A DNA stretch of 64,000 bases. Source: Yamagishiella unicocca (taxonomy: Eukaryota; Chlorophyta; Chlorophyceae; Chlamydomonadales; Volvocaceae). Made by a program: the position numbers and the translations under genes. This document shows, one piece after another, positions 11,201-21,703 of the stretch. The stretch covers positions 124,001 through 188,000 of the forward strand of contig BDSL01000051.1 of the NCBI GenBank assembly GCA_003116995.1. The letters are read 5' to 3'. The stretch's first letter is position 1, and every line of letters begins with the position of its first letter. Under the pieces are notes generated by a model. The model worked only from the letters and a program-made list of their open reading frames with translations, searched no databases and had not been told where the DNA came from.

Positions 11201-14200
11201 TGTTCCGGGCGTTGCACCACCTCTTAAGCCGGCTCTTCGCCCCCTATGCCACCACCGACCCCAATCGCCCAACCCTGGGCCCAGACCGGCTACGCGCCGT
11301 TTGACGGGCGCGACGACAAGGAGATTCTGCGGTCGGTACGCAAGGTACGTTACGGCGGGTGGAAGGAGGCAGGGGGTGTATTCCAATCGGCCAACTGGCA
11401 GACCTGGCGCCCGTTGCAGGAACGGACGCCCAAACACTTGCTGTTCTTGTGGCCCTCGTCGGCGGCGTTGTTGCAACCCCACATTTCTCCCCAGCCCTCC
11501 CCCCATCCGCCACGTTCCTCCCCCCGGTTCGAATCCCGCTCCCAACTCCCGCAGGGCAAACTGGACCTCAGCGTCGACCCCGCCTGGAAGAGCATCAGTC
11601 GGGAGGCGACCGCCGTGGTCCTGGCGATGCTGGAGAGGGACCCCAAGAAGCGGTGAGTCGCAGCTGCGGCATCATCACAGCTTAGGGTTTAGGGTTTAGG
11701 GAGTTGTTAGGGTTTCCGTTCGGGTTTAGGGAGTTGTTAGTTGCCAACCGTCGATAGCCCCGTGGATAGTCCATGGCACGGTCCCCCCCGCGCCCTTGTC
11801 GGCGCAGTGCACCTGGCCGCGCCTCTTTGCGCGCCACGGTACCTTCTGTCGAAAGGGTGCCGCCCCCGTGAGCCTGCGCCCCTCGCTACCGGATCCCAGC
11901 TGCCCCCCCAACCCTGCCACCCGCTCCCCTGCCTGCCCCACAGCGCCACTGCCGACCAGGTGCTGTCCATGCCCTGGCTCGGCCGCACCCCCGACGCCTG
12001 CGTGGCGCCCACCACCCCGCTGCCGGGCGTGGTTTCGGAGCGCATGCGTCGCTTTGCTCGCATGAACTCTTTCAAGAAGGAGGCGCGGCGCGTGGTTGCG
12101 GGCCTTATGCGGCCCGAGGAGGTGGCGGGGCTGGTGGCGCAGTTCCGAGGGCTGGACGCGGATCGCGACGGCAGGATCAGCATGGACGAGCTCAAGGTGT
12201 GCGCGCTTGCCTTTGCGGTTTTCCTGCAGCAGCTGAGCCGCGTGCGAGTACTTGAAGGAGCAGAGCGGCGGGAAGTCACGGGCAAATTTTGTCTCCGTGT
12301 GTGCTGTGCGAGTGTGTGTGCGCGAAGCTGGCACCTTTTGTCGCCGCCTAGCTGCTCCTAAGCTGCCTCGCCCATCGCTCCTCCCGTTCCCTCCACCCTA
12401 GGACGGTCTTGCCCGCCAGGCCCTGCTGGGTGGCAGCGCGACGGGCGCAGCGCCGCTGAGTGAGAAGGAGCTCAGGGACCTGCTGCACAGGTGGGGACGG
12501 GGGCGGGGTTGGGGGCGGGAGCGAGGCACGGCCTTCGGGGCACCGTACTGGCGAATATCGGGGCCGCCGCCGAAGTCCCCGAGCCTGAGCATGGGAAACG
12601 GCCGCGTACTCGCAGCAACTACCGCTGATCTGGCCGGTCCTGGTTGTTGGCGCGGTCATTGGTGGTAGCTACGGTGGGCCCTAACACCATGTCTCCCACA
12701 CATCAACCTCCCCGGACTGTCCTGCTCGCCTGCAGGTCCGACCTCAACGGCGACGGTCTGTTGGACGAGTCGGAGTTCCTTGGCGCAGTGCTGCCCGCCA
12801 CTGCCATCGCCAGGCAGGCTCTGGCGGCGGCTGCGGCTGCCTCCCGCCCGACCAGCGCCCGAGGCAACGCCATCGCGGCCGCCTTCGCGCACTTCGACAC
12901 CGACGGGTCGGGCTTTATCACCCCCGACGAGCTGCGGAAGGCGCTGGCGATGCACCACCCGTCGGGCAAGGGGCCCGACATTGAGGCGAGTCTACGGGGT
13001 GGAGGCGGTTGCTAGGGTCCGACACGGCGACGAGGGTGATTGGGGCCTAGTTTTTTCACTCCTCGTTGCAGGGAACATGCCTGCTCGTGCCTTGACGGAC
13101 CCTGGCCTCGACCCTCGAGGGTGCTCCGCTGTCGTCTTGATCTGCAACCCCTGCGAGGCAACCCGCTAGCCGCCAACCCCTAACCCTCAAACCTTAACTC
13201 GTACACGCGTTACCCCTTTCATGATAAACTGATCCGCGTGTTGTGAGCGCCTCCCACCCTACGATTCAGCAGCGCCTCCGCTCCGTCTACCCATCTCCCA
13301 TCTCTTCTGGACACCGCCATCATCGCGCCCTTGGTTTATAGACCGTGAAATCGCGGATTATATTACATTATATAATATTATACGCCCACCCTCCCCTTGC
13401 CGCCACCTCCGCAGGCGCTGCTGTCCCGTCACGACCGAGACGCGGACGGTCGCATCAGCTACCCGGAGTTCCTGGACATGCTGGTGCAGGACATTGACGA
13501 TGACGACGACATGTCCGACGTGGTCAACGGCGGAAAAGGCGCGGACTCGCAGCCGCACCAGAGCTGGATTCGGAGCCAGGACGGCGAGGCCAGGAGGGGA
13601 GGGATGGCAAGCCGTGACGCCGCGGCGGCGGCCTGGGGCGCCGGCGGGCGCGAGGGGGCCGCGAGCGCCAATGGGGGCCGCCGCGGCGGCGGCGGCGCAG
13701 CGATCCGTGGCGATAGCGCCGCCTACAGCCGTACAACGACGGTTGCCGTACAGCCACCCAGCGGTCTGGCATCACCCCTGGACTGGTCGGACGAGTGTCA
13801 GTACAGCGACGGTGAGGACGGGAATGACATGGCGGCCTCGTTTGCGGCCGCTGCCAACAGGGTGGGGGTGGCTGGGGGCCAGGCGGCGCAGCGCGCGGCG
13901 GGTGGTAGCGGCAGCGCCGCCGCCACCTCCGCTGCCGTCGCCTCCTCCTTTGCGGCTGCGAGCGGGCCGCGTCCGCCGTCTCGGCTATCGCAGCCGCAGC
14001 AGCGGCAGCTGCAGCCGCAGGCCGGTCGTGACGTGGCTCTGAGCGCCGGGCAGGTTCGGCTGCCGGAGCACTGCGGCAGCGGCAACCGGAGGGCGACCGT
14101 TGCGGGTTTCATCCCATACCCCGCGGAGAATACCCAACCCACCAGCGGGGGGCTGTACAAGGTGACGGAGGCGGCGGAGCAAGAGGCGCGGGAGGAAGCC

Positions 14201-15268
14201 AGACGCGACTTCCTGGCGGATCACGCGACCAACTCAACCCAAGCGACGCGGCCAGCTAGTCGCGCGCCGCCGCCGCCGCGGCTGCAGCTGCCGGCGCAGC
14301 CTGTTGCCGACATGCGCAGCCGCCGCCACTCCGCCGGCGGCGTGCTGCAGGACGGTCGCATCGACAGCGGCTGCGGCAGCCCTGTGCTCCCATTGGAGCC
14401 GCGCACGCCCATGTCAAGTCGCGCTGCGGGCAGCGCGCATCCTGGAATTCCCGACGTGGCACCTGCGAGCACCGACACAATTAACACCCAACGGGGCGTC
14501 GCCGCTGCCGCCGCGGCTGCGGCCGGTAGCCTGCCCGGCAGCCCTTCCACCGCCTCGGCGGCGGCCCTGGCCCAGAGGGTCATGAACGGCCGCGCGGGCG
14601 TCGGCGGACAGCAGCGCTCTCCGCAGTCACCGTTGTCGCCCACCCGTCCGCACCCCAACCACCACCAGCAGCAGGCCGGTGGCGGCCACCTGCCGAACCT
14701 GCAGCACCAGTCTGGCAGCCCGGACGGAGATCGCCCCGCTGCTGTGCCCGCCGGCTCCTTCGGCTGGGGGTCCGTTTCCCCCAGCGCCTTCCGAGCCAGC
14801 CGCGCCGCTGCCGCTGCCGCTGCCGCGACAGGCCCCACCCCATCCCGCCACTCCCTCCACTTGGCCTCGCCCTCGGTGCGCCAAGCCGCCGCCGCGCAGC
14901 AGCCCATCACTCCCTCGGCGCCCCTCCCGATGCTGCCATCTTCTCATTCCCGCTCCCGGCGCCAGAGCACCGGAAGCCCCGCCTGGCCGGTGCAGCAGAT
15001 GATGCCGGTGCTGCAGCCGCAGCAACACAGCTCCCCGCTGTCCCCTCGGGTGCCGCAGCCGCTGGGGGAGACGGGCGCGTGGAACGGCCGCCGGAGCCGC
15101 CGCGCGACGCAGATGGGGATGGAGGACATGATCATTACCTCGAGGGCGAGCGTCGATCTGGACGAGGAGATCAGCCAGGGCATGTTGCCGCCCGGCGCCA
15201 CCGGGTGCGGCATGCCGCGGCTGCAGTTCGGGGCCCTGGCCACGAGCGCCTCGGGCCGAATGCTGTAA
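8223..15268 (+). CDS. Calcium-dependent protein kinase (CDPK) with long C-terminal tail
   Basis: Eleven exons: 8223-9038, 9533-9736, 9973-10095, 10489-10648, 10817-10938, 11285-11344, 11555-11652, 11944-12196, 12402-12490, 12736-12985, 13415-15268, giving 1342 residues. MGNRSSK is a classic N-myristoylation start. After a low-complexity N-terminus comes a Ser/Thr kinase domain (~258-540): Gly loop [12 protein letters not shown] lysine ~288, GGDLFD, HRDIKPENF with catalytic Asp ~382, DFG Asp ~426, [20 protein letters not shown]. The junction region follows, then four intact EF-hands: [12 protein letters not shown] (~599), [12 protein letters not shown] (~644), [12 protein letters not shown] (~696), [12 protein letters not shown] (~732). 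This kinase-autoinhibitor-EF order defines CDPKs: Ca2+ binding relieves autoinhibition. Two oddities: ~22 extra residues between HRDIKPENF and DFG, and a ~600-residue Ala/Ser/Gln/Pro-rich tail with several RRxS sites. Intron 10 must use a GC donor (GAG|GCGAGT) to keep frame. Confidence 0.95.
10096..10275 (+). repeat. Degenerate tandem repeat in CDPK intron 3
   Basis: The intron begins with several imperfect copies of a unit resembling GCGATTTGGGTCAGTCCAT, degrading towards GAATTGGGTCAGGCTATG and then GCGGAATGGGTCGGGCCCTG. It starts within a few bases of the splice donor. Confidence 0.75.
11684..11738 (+). repeat. Interstitial telomere-like repeats in CDPK intron 7
   Basis: Runs of TTTAGGG, some perfect and head to tail (TTTAGGGTTTAGGG), are mixed with variants such as GGGAGTTGTTAG. 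TTTAGGG is the plant-type telomere unit; TTTTAGGG is the Chlamydomonas one. The tract lies just after the donor of the intron that begins at 11653. Confidence 0.7.
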
Positions 15269-17826
15269 GGGCCCGCGGGGGGGTCTGTTGTCGACGGGGC
15301 TGCGTTGCCGGCACGGATTGGTCGGAGGCGCACAGGCTCTGATCGCCAGGCGCTGTCGCTCGCTGGAGGTTGGTGCGTTTGTGCTGGTGCTGGTGCTGGT
15401 ACTGGTGACAGCGGCGGGGATGGTGTGGCTTGGTACAGCAAGGCAGCGGGAAGGGACATCCGCGCTCCTTATGAGAATTTGCGAAGGCAAGCCTGGATGC
15501 CATGGTTATTGCCAGTATACATAATAACGTTTAGGGGCCGCTCGGCAACTGGGTTGACCCTGGGACCACGCGCGCTTGGACCGCTTCGCGCATCCGCGTT
15601 GACCGCCTCACAGCTCTCAGAACGAGGTGCAACTCTCTCTCGCGCGCTGCGACGGCCCCGATCAGTGCAGACCTTTGGGGGCGATGGCTTTGGGACTTCC
15701 ACTCACGGCAGGCATGATGGCTGGTGGGTAACGACCGGACGTGACGTGACATGCCGTGCCGGGGCGGAAATAACGGCAGGTGACATAAGGTGCCAGCATT
15801 CTGGCGCAGCCAAAGTGACGCAACCTACCGTACGGGTTTGTGGGTTTCCCAGGCATATGCATCGTGAAATCTTTATAAGAGAGGGCCGCCTCCGCGTGCC
15901 GTCCCTGTACCCTTTTATACAAGTGATGCGCGGCTGCTGACGGCCGGTGAACGCAGGTTGGTATAACTTTGGAACCTCGCCATGGCGGAGTCTGGAAGGT
16001 GTCATGTCACCGTACCGTATCTTACTTCTGGGCGGAGCAATAATTTACCTCCGCCTCCCCACTGTTTCCCTGAGGGACTGATCGGGCTATCTCTGCGACT
16101 GGCTGCGATTTGGTGTGTACGAGGTGCTACTGTCGCGATGGCCGTCGGCCCCCCCGCCTCGCGCTTGCCGCAGAAGTTGGCCACCGCGAGCTTTTGGAAG
16201 ACGACTGAACGCATCCACAGATGCTGCCGTCATTGAGGCATACATATATACTCTTGTCAGTGCCTCCTTTCCCTTGCAGAAGGGGTGGGGTGCATGTTGG
16301 GCGAAGGGGGGCTGCTGGGCCCGGATGATGATGCTGCAGGCAGCACCGCCGGGACGGGCAAAAGCCCGTTTAGGTTTGAATTTTGCGCCTTGGTGGGGGT
16401 TTTGTATGTCGGCTTAATGTGCGGGCGCAGCGTGTACGGTATGCATATGGGACGCCTAGGCACTTTTTCACCACCCACCACTGTTTGAAGGTGTTGGGGG
16501 GCGGTCATCGCTTGGCCCCCCTTCCTTCGTGATCTGTCTGCACTGCTGAGATGGCAGGAGCGGCGTCACATTCCCGCCCATCTGGCAACCTAATGGCTTC
16601 GCCTGAGCGGCGGGCTCACGCCCGTGACGCCAGTTCACCGAATAGTATTGCCGACTTCGGTTTTCAAAGCCGCTTAGTTTCATATAGTCTCTTAATTATT
16701 CCATTCGGCGCTCAACCGGTTGGCAGTTTGCGTCATTGCGTCTGTGTTTTAGGTGGCAGTATCGCTGACTTCAGGACGCCAAAGCGTCTCTTGTGGACGG
16801 ACGCGTACGGCGCATTGTCGCCTTATGGGAATGCCCTTGGGAACTGTGAAATGTGAGCGCGAGGTGACTTCCCGTTGCCCGGCAGACCGCAGCAGCTGCT
16901 GCTGATCGCGCACTAGTGGCCGCATACGGTATGGGACGCTCCACGCCGGTATGGCGGCGTGGAGCGGTGCGGCAAGGGAGGGATAGCAACGCGCATGATG
17001 ATGACGCGGGCGGCCACGCAAAGTCGACCTCTGGATTTCCAGAGTTCCGTGTAATATTACTCCATGCAGTATCGATCTTGGACTTGAAGAGGCTGCGGGG
17101 CCCCGGTCTGTCGTCAAGGTGGGGAGGTGTGCGGGCCCGGTGGGGAGGTGTTGCGGGTCCGGAAACGCTGCCGCCGTTAGTAGGCGATGACGGTGTCTTC
17201 AGGTGTCTGCCTGCCCTCCGACTTGCCCGCTGCTTGTTGCGGCCTGCCCTGTTGTGGGGTGGCAGCAGGGCTGTGCGCCCTTGCCAAAAGTCTGTATGTA
17301 CATGGAATTGGATTCCAGTTCAGAATGCGTTTTCCTCAACCTTTAAACCGGCAGCATCGAGGTTGGGTGGGGGAGGTTTCGTAAATGTGAAGTTGGGTTC
17401 GCCATGGTCTGCTGAGTCAGAAGGTGATGGGAGAGGAACCGGCAACCGGGCACTACTTGGAGATGGAAATGTGGGCTGATGTGGTTGTAAAGACGATGGT
17501 AGTAGTGCACGCAAGCCTTTGCCTCTCTCCGTGATTCTTGAAGTTCTTGTCCGGCAGTGCGACAGGTCACGGCACCAGATGGGTTCCGCCTACAGCGAAC
17601 TTCATGTTTTCCTAGAAGTTAAGTGTCATACGGTTAAACGTCCACAATAAGCTATTTGATTATAACCCTTTCATAGCCCTCCCATACTTGTACCAACAAC
17701 CATCGCGCACGCACCTTGGCAATCGTCTGCGTTTTCTACTTTTCTGTGGATAAACGCCATGGCAGGAATGACATCATTGCAACAACGCAACCGTTAGTGC
17801 TGACCCCAAAGCAGCTTTGCAGTATT
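15269..17826. other. Intergenic region between CDPK and PPPDE genes
   Basis: No supported exon. The first few hundred bases are probably the kinase 3' UTR. A TGTAA motif, the usual Chlamydomonas poly(A) signal, overlaps the kinase stop codon, but I cannot place the true end. A 10-bp stem (GCTCCACGCC with GGCGTGGAGC) occurs at 16938-16965. Confidence 0.45.
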
Positions 17827-20800
17827 ATGCGTTTGCCGGCCACGATGCAGGTTTCCCTTAACGTTTACGATGTGAGAAGAAGACAGCACATGCTTGATGG
17901 TTGCATTTATTTGTTTCCCTCGCAACATTTGGTTTGGGTCTTTCCCTCGACAATGACAAGAAGTTACTACGACTGTGCAGGTGACGAACACGGCCAATGA
18001 AAATGCTAACGGCGTGATAACCCGATTAAACAGCATAACACGCGAACTCAATTTCGGTGGCGTGGTAAGCTGCAAGCTGAGCCCTACCTGTATGCCGCAA
18101 CAGCTTTCAGTCTGTTTCCGACGATAATGCACTTGGTATACATAAAATAGCAAGTTTCAGACCGCAATGGCTCACTTGACCTTGCCGTCGCCATTCCGCG
18201 TCCGCGCCCTCTCACCCAAGGCTAAGAGGCCCCCGCCTCGCACCGTCCCCCTCGGCCCATGCCCCCAAAGTTCCACGGTGCGGTCCAGTTGGATGAGGTC
18301 GAATGGAGCTTTGGCTACTGCGAGCACGGCACAGGCGTCTACTGCTGTCATGCCCGCAATAACAGCCTATACGCCTTCAGGTCAGCGGCGACCAGGGAGA
18401 GCATTTCGCGCTGTCCCGGCCCACAGGCTCCTGGACGTGCATGTACCTCCGCCACAACGGAGCCAACATGCACGTCCGCGTAATACTTCGTTACTTGGAC
18501 TGTGTTGTATCCCTGTGCTGCTGCTGGACCCCACCCCTAGGGCCTGAGGGGTGTGCACTAGGCACCTCACGATGGCACGCGGGCCACTCCACATGGACGG
18601 GTCCGGGCAAGTCGGTGCCCGGACCCGTCCATGTGGAGTGGCACAACACCAAGCGCCCGTCCGACACCATCCGCCATCTGGCGGGGTTCTGGTGTGGTGC
18701 TGCGCCCTGCTCCCCCGTGGCTTACGGACCCGCACTCTTCCGTTGAGGCCTGACCCCCCTCCCTGGCCCCTCCCCCGGCGCTCGTTCCACCGTGGCCTCC
18801 TCCCTGGACCGCCACCTCAGGGAGCACATTGAGCTGGGCGTAACACAGAAATCAAAGCAGGAGGTACGGCAGGGCCGCGTGCGGGGGTGTGGGGTCGCAG
18901 CCAGGCCGGGATGTTGCCGGACGACGCGGGCAGAAGGTGGGCAGCTGCTCAACCGCGGGGCCCCCTCCCTGGACCGCCCTCCCCCTTCCCCTCCTGCTCT
19001 TGCTATACCTCCCTCGCTTACTATACCTCCAGCCCTGGACCCCCCTCCCCCTTCCCCTGCTGCGCCTCCCCCCTCCCTCCCTGGACCTCCCTCTCCTGCC
19101 CGGGCGTCCAGCGCTTCGCCCTGCATGGCTGCTGCCTGTGCCGCGAACGCTTCTGTTGCTACTGCCTGTGCTGCAAATAATGCTGCTTCTTCCAACACCT
19201 GTGCCTGTTATTCCTGTCCTCGCGCCGCGCAGGTCAAGGAGATCCTGACTCGCTTCAAGCGCACGTGGCCTGGCACGTCGTACGACCTGCTGCAGCGGAA
19301 TTGCTGCCACTTTTGCGAGGAGCTTTGCGCTGCCCTCGGAGTGCCCAGCCCGCCGGGTAGGAGGGGTCTGGGTCCTGGGAGGGGTCGGGCATGCAGAGTG
19401 CCACGCCATGCACATGCCGAGTGTGACTCGGTGCACAGGCATGCTCTTTTCTCCCTGTCCATATCCTTTGCGCGCACCGTCTCTTCACCAGCAAGCTCTC
19501 CGTGTATTGCGCCCGCAGCCTGGCTGAACCGCTTCGCCCAGGGCGCTGACGCGACCGTCAAGTTCACAAATGAGGCGTCCGCGCTGGTGAGTAGCGCGCA
19601 GGAAGGGAGGGGGGGTGAGCAGCGTAGGAGGGGAGGGATTGCGGCGAGAAGATCAGGTTACACGATATAGGGGCATATAAGGGGAGTTACATATTAGGAC
19701 CGGTTACTGGGCATAGGAGGGGAGTTACATATTAGGACCGGTTACTGGACATAGGAGGGGAGGGAGGGGTTGGCTAGTGCAGGAACGGGGCGAGTGATCT
19801 GAGCAGGGTAAAAGGGGGCCGAGTGTGCGGAAACACGCTGCGCATGGGGAGGCTCCAGGGAGGTGGGCAGGTGGCGGGCGCTTAGTGTGCCGTGCCACAA
19901 TGACGCTGTGGGGACCCCGCAGGGGCTGTCCCGCGGGCCCGGATCACATACAGGAGCTCGGGTCTCGGGGGCGGGCACCTATTGTGTTGGGGCTGGGGAA
20001 GGTATCATCAGAATCGCAGCGAAGCGCACGGCCGCAAGCCACAAGCATGGCCGCAAGCCACAAGCATGGCCGCAAGCCACACCTGCAGCTCCGCTGTGCC
20101 GCGCCGCACCCTCTGCACCCCGACCCGCGCCGCACCCTCTGCACCCCGACCCGCGCCGCACCCTCTGCACCCCGACCCGCGCCGCACCCTCTGCACCCCG
20201 ACCCGCGCCGCACCCTCTGCACCCCGACCCGCGCCGCACCCTCTGCACCCCGACCCGCGCCGCACCCTCTGCACCCCGACCCGCGCCGCACCCTCTGCAC
20301 CCCGACCCGCGCCGCACCCTCTGCACCCCGACCCGCGCCGCACCCTCTGCACCCCGACCCGCGCCGCACCCTCTGCACCCCGACCCGCGCCGCACCCTCT
20401 GCACCCCGACCCGCGCCGCACCCTCTGCACCCCGACCCGCGCCGCACCCTCTGCACCCCGACCCGCGCCGCACCCTCTGCACCCCGACCCGCGCCGCACC
20501 CTCTGCACCCCGACCCGCGCCGCACCCTCTGCACCCCGACCCGCGCCGCACCCTCTGCACCCCGACCCGCGCCGCGCCTCCTCAGGCCAAGCGCGTGAGT
20601 TCCAACCTATCCATCACTGCGCAGCAGAGCGCGCAGTGGCTGCGCGACATGTCGCAGCGGGTGCTGGCGCAGATCTCACAGAACGCCGCCTCCGACAGCG
20701 CGTCGAGCGACGAGGGCGCGTCGAGCGAGGTCGCATCTGGCAGCCCGCGCTACGCCGCATCAGTACCCGGTCCTCAGGGCGTGTGGGAGCCCAGCTGCCG

Positions 20801-21050
20801 AGCTGATTCCCTGGGCATGGGGCGGCTGGCCAGCAGGCTGCGCCAGCTCGGAGCTGGGGGGGCCTCCGCAGCGAGCAGCGGGCTGCCGTCATCGACAGCG
20901 GCGTCAAGTTCCGACCTGGTGGCGCAGCAGGGGCCCTCCCTGCCGCAGTCGCAGCCGCTGTCGCAGTCCCTGCCGTCGGCGCTTCGCCAAAGGTGGCAGG
21001 AGCTGGAGGCGTCGGCGGGGGACGGCACCAAGCAGTTCCTGGTGCGCTGA
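17827..21050 (+). CDS. PPPDE-domain (DeSI-type) putative cysteine isopeptidase
   Basis: Seven exons: 17827-17871, 17981-18064, 18271-18380, 18821-18863, 19233-19356, 19519-19586, 20586-21050, giving 312 residues (306 from the ATG at 17845). The domain starts at VSLNVYD and continues VTNTANENANG, FHGAVQLDEVEWSFGYC, GTGVYCC, ELGVTQKSKQE, WPGTSYDLLQRNCCHFCEEL and PAWLNRFAQGADA. The PPPDE family uses a His-Cys dyad; here these would be His ~45 in FHGAV and Cys ~118 in RNCCHFC. Members remove SUMO or ubiquitin from proteins in animals and plants, so a deSUMOylase/deubiquitinase role is inferred. The C-terminal ~150 residues are Ser/Ala/Gln-rich. Exon 3 could read on into the intron (FRSAATRESIS), but splicing to 18821 restores the family sequence REHIELG. 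Intron 6 is filled by a tandem array. An extra 3' exon at 21377 is possible. Confidence 0.9.
18583..18642. repeat. Perfect 27-bp hairpin in PPPDE intron 3
   Basis: The left arm 18583-18609 begins GCCACTCCACATGGACGGGT. It is the exact reverse complement of the right arm 18616-18642, with a 6-base loop AGTCGG. It lies wholly inside the intron 18381-18820. I see no further pairing outside the arms and no target-site duplication. Confidence 0.93.
19672..19757 (+). repeat. 36-bp tandem duplication in PPPDE intron 6
   Basis: Two near-identical copies of about 36 bases contain GGGGAGTTACATATTAGGAC followed by CGGTTACTGG and CATAGGA, with a partial third copy. They lie upstream of the 26-bp array in the same intron. 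Confidence 0.8.
20101..20577 (+). repeat. 26-bp minisatellite, about 18 near-perfect copies
   Basis: The unit CGCCGCACCCTCTGCACCCC plus GACCCG (26 bases) repeats about 18 times almost without variation. It sits at the 3' end of PPPDE intron 6 and stops only a few bases before the acceptor at 20584-20585. It is preceded at ~20031-20085 by three copies of a short CCGCAAGCCACAAGCATGG unit. The array is open in all three plus-strand frames and encodes only repeat peptides there. Confidence 0.95.
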
Positions 21051-21083
21051 GGCCTGGCTGCCGCGTTGGGGCCGCCGCTGCGT

Positions 21084-21204
21084 GGCACACCGATCAGTAC
21101 CAGGAGTAAATAGAGGAGGGGGACACACTTAGTGCCGGCTGGGCAGCTGGGCAATGTAGGAGGGGGACACACTAAGTGCCGACTGGGCAGCTGGGCAATG
21201 TAAG
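21084..21204 (+). repeat. Tandem duplication downstream of the PPPDE gene
   Basis: About 45 bases containing GAGGGGGACACACT, AGTGCCG, CTGGGCAGCTGGGCAATGTA are duplicated head to tail just after the stop codon. The second copy runs into TGTAAGC, a TGTAA motif at 21199-21203 that fits the volvocine poly(A) signal. Confidence 0.7.
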
Positions 21205-21376
21205 CTTGAAGCGCGAGTGGCAACAAGCCCCGCTCCTCGAGCCTCTTGTGCTCCCCCCCGGGCTGGGGTTTAGGGTTGGCGCCGCACTCCGTCACGGAAT
21301 GGACGCGCGTCCTGCTAACCGTACGGCTGGTGCCCTCTTGCCGTGTGCATGCTACCCTACCCATAAACGATTGCAG

Positions 21377-21703
21377 TTTGGCCTAATCAAGACACGCCAA
21401 GTGCGGTTAGACGAGGACGACCCGGAGCTCTGCGGCAGCGGCGCCGCCGCAGAAGGGGCGGGTGCGTCGTTGGATCAGGGCCAAGCAGCAGGGGCGCTGC
21501 TGGCGTCTGCGGGCTGTGGGGCTTCTGCTGCAGCCGCCGACGCGCCGCCTACACAGGCGCCGCTGCCCCAGGTTATCAGCCACAAGCTACTGCCTCCAGA
21601 TTGGGTCGACACAGGGTCATATAACCCAGGGGGCGCGGATGAGCCGGTGGCGAGAAGCACACTGGCGACGGCGCAGCCCTCGGGGCACTTACTGGACATG
21701 TAA
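21377..21703 (+). other. Possible additional 3' exon of the PPPDE gene (or separate fragment)
   Basis: An open stretch preceded by a CAG acceptor-like site reads FGLIKTRQVRLDEDDPELCG, then an Ala/Gly-rich run, then PPDWVDTGSYNPGG and a stop at 21703. Composition is like the true exons nearby. It would join in frame to the last PPPDE exon if the GTGCGC at 21042 acted as a donor, removing the stop at 21048. I could not recognise a domain; it may equally be unrelated. Confidence 0.3.

Noticed and set aside
11525..11548. tRNA-like T-loop (GGTTCGAATCCCGC) in the CDPK gene
   Set aside because: It is in intron 6 just before the acceptor. No acceptor stem, D arm or anticodon arm can be formed at the proper distance.
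20008..20560. Long minus-strand frames of Gly/Ala/Arg/Cys repeats
   Set aside because: They are only the complement of the 26-bp array, lie inside a PPPDE intron and contain no unique sequence.
20101..20577. CRISPR-like array
   Set aside because: Units are contiguous with no unique spacers and the context is a eukaryotic intron. This is an ordinary minisatellite.
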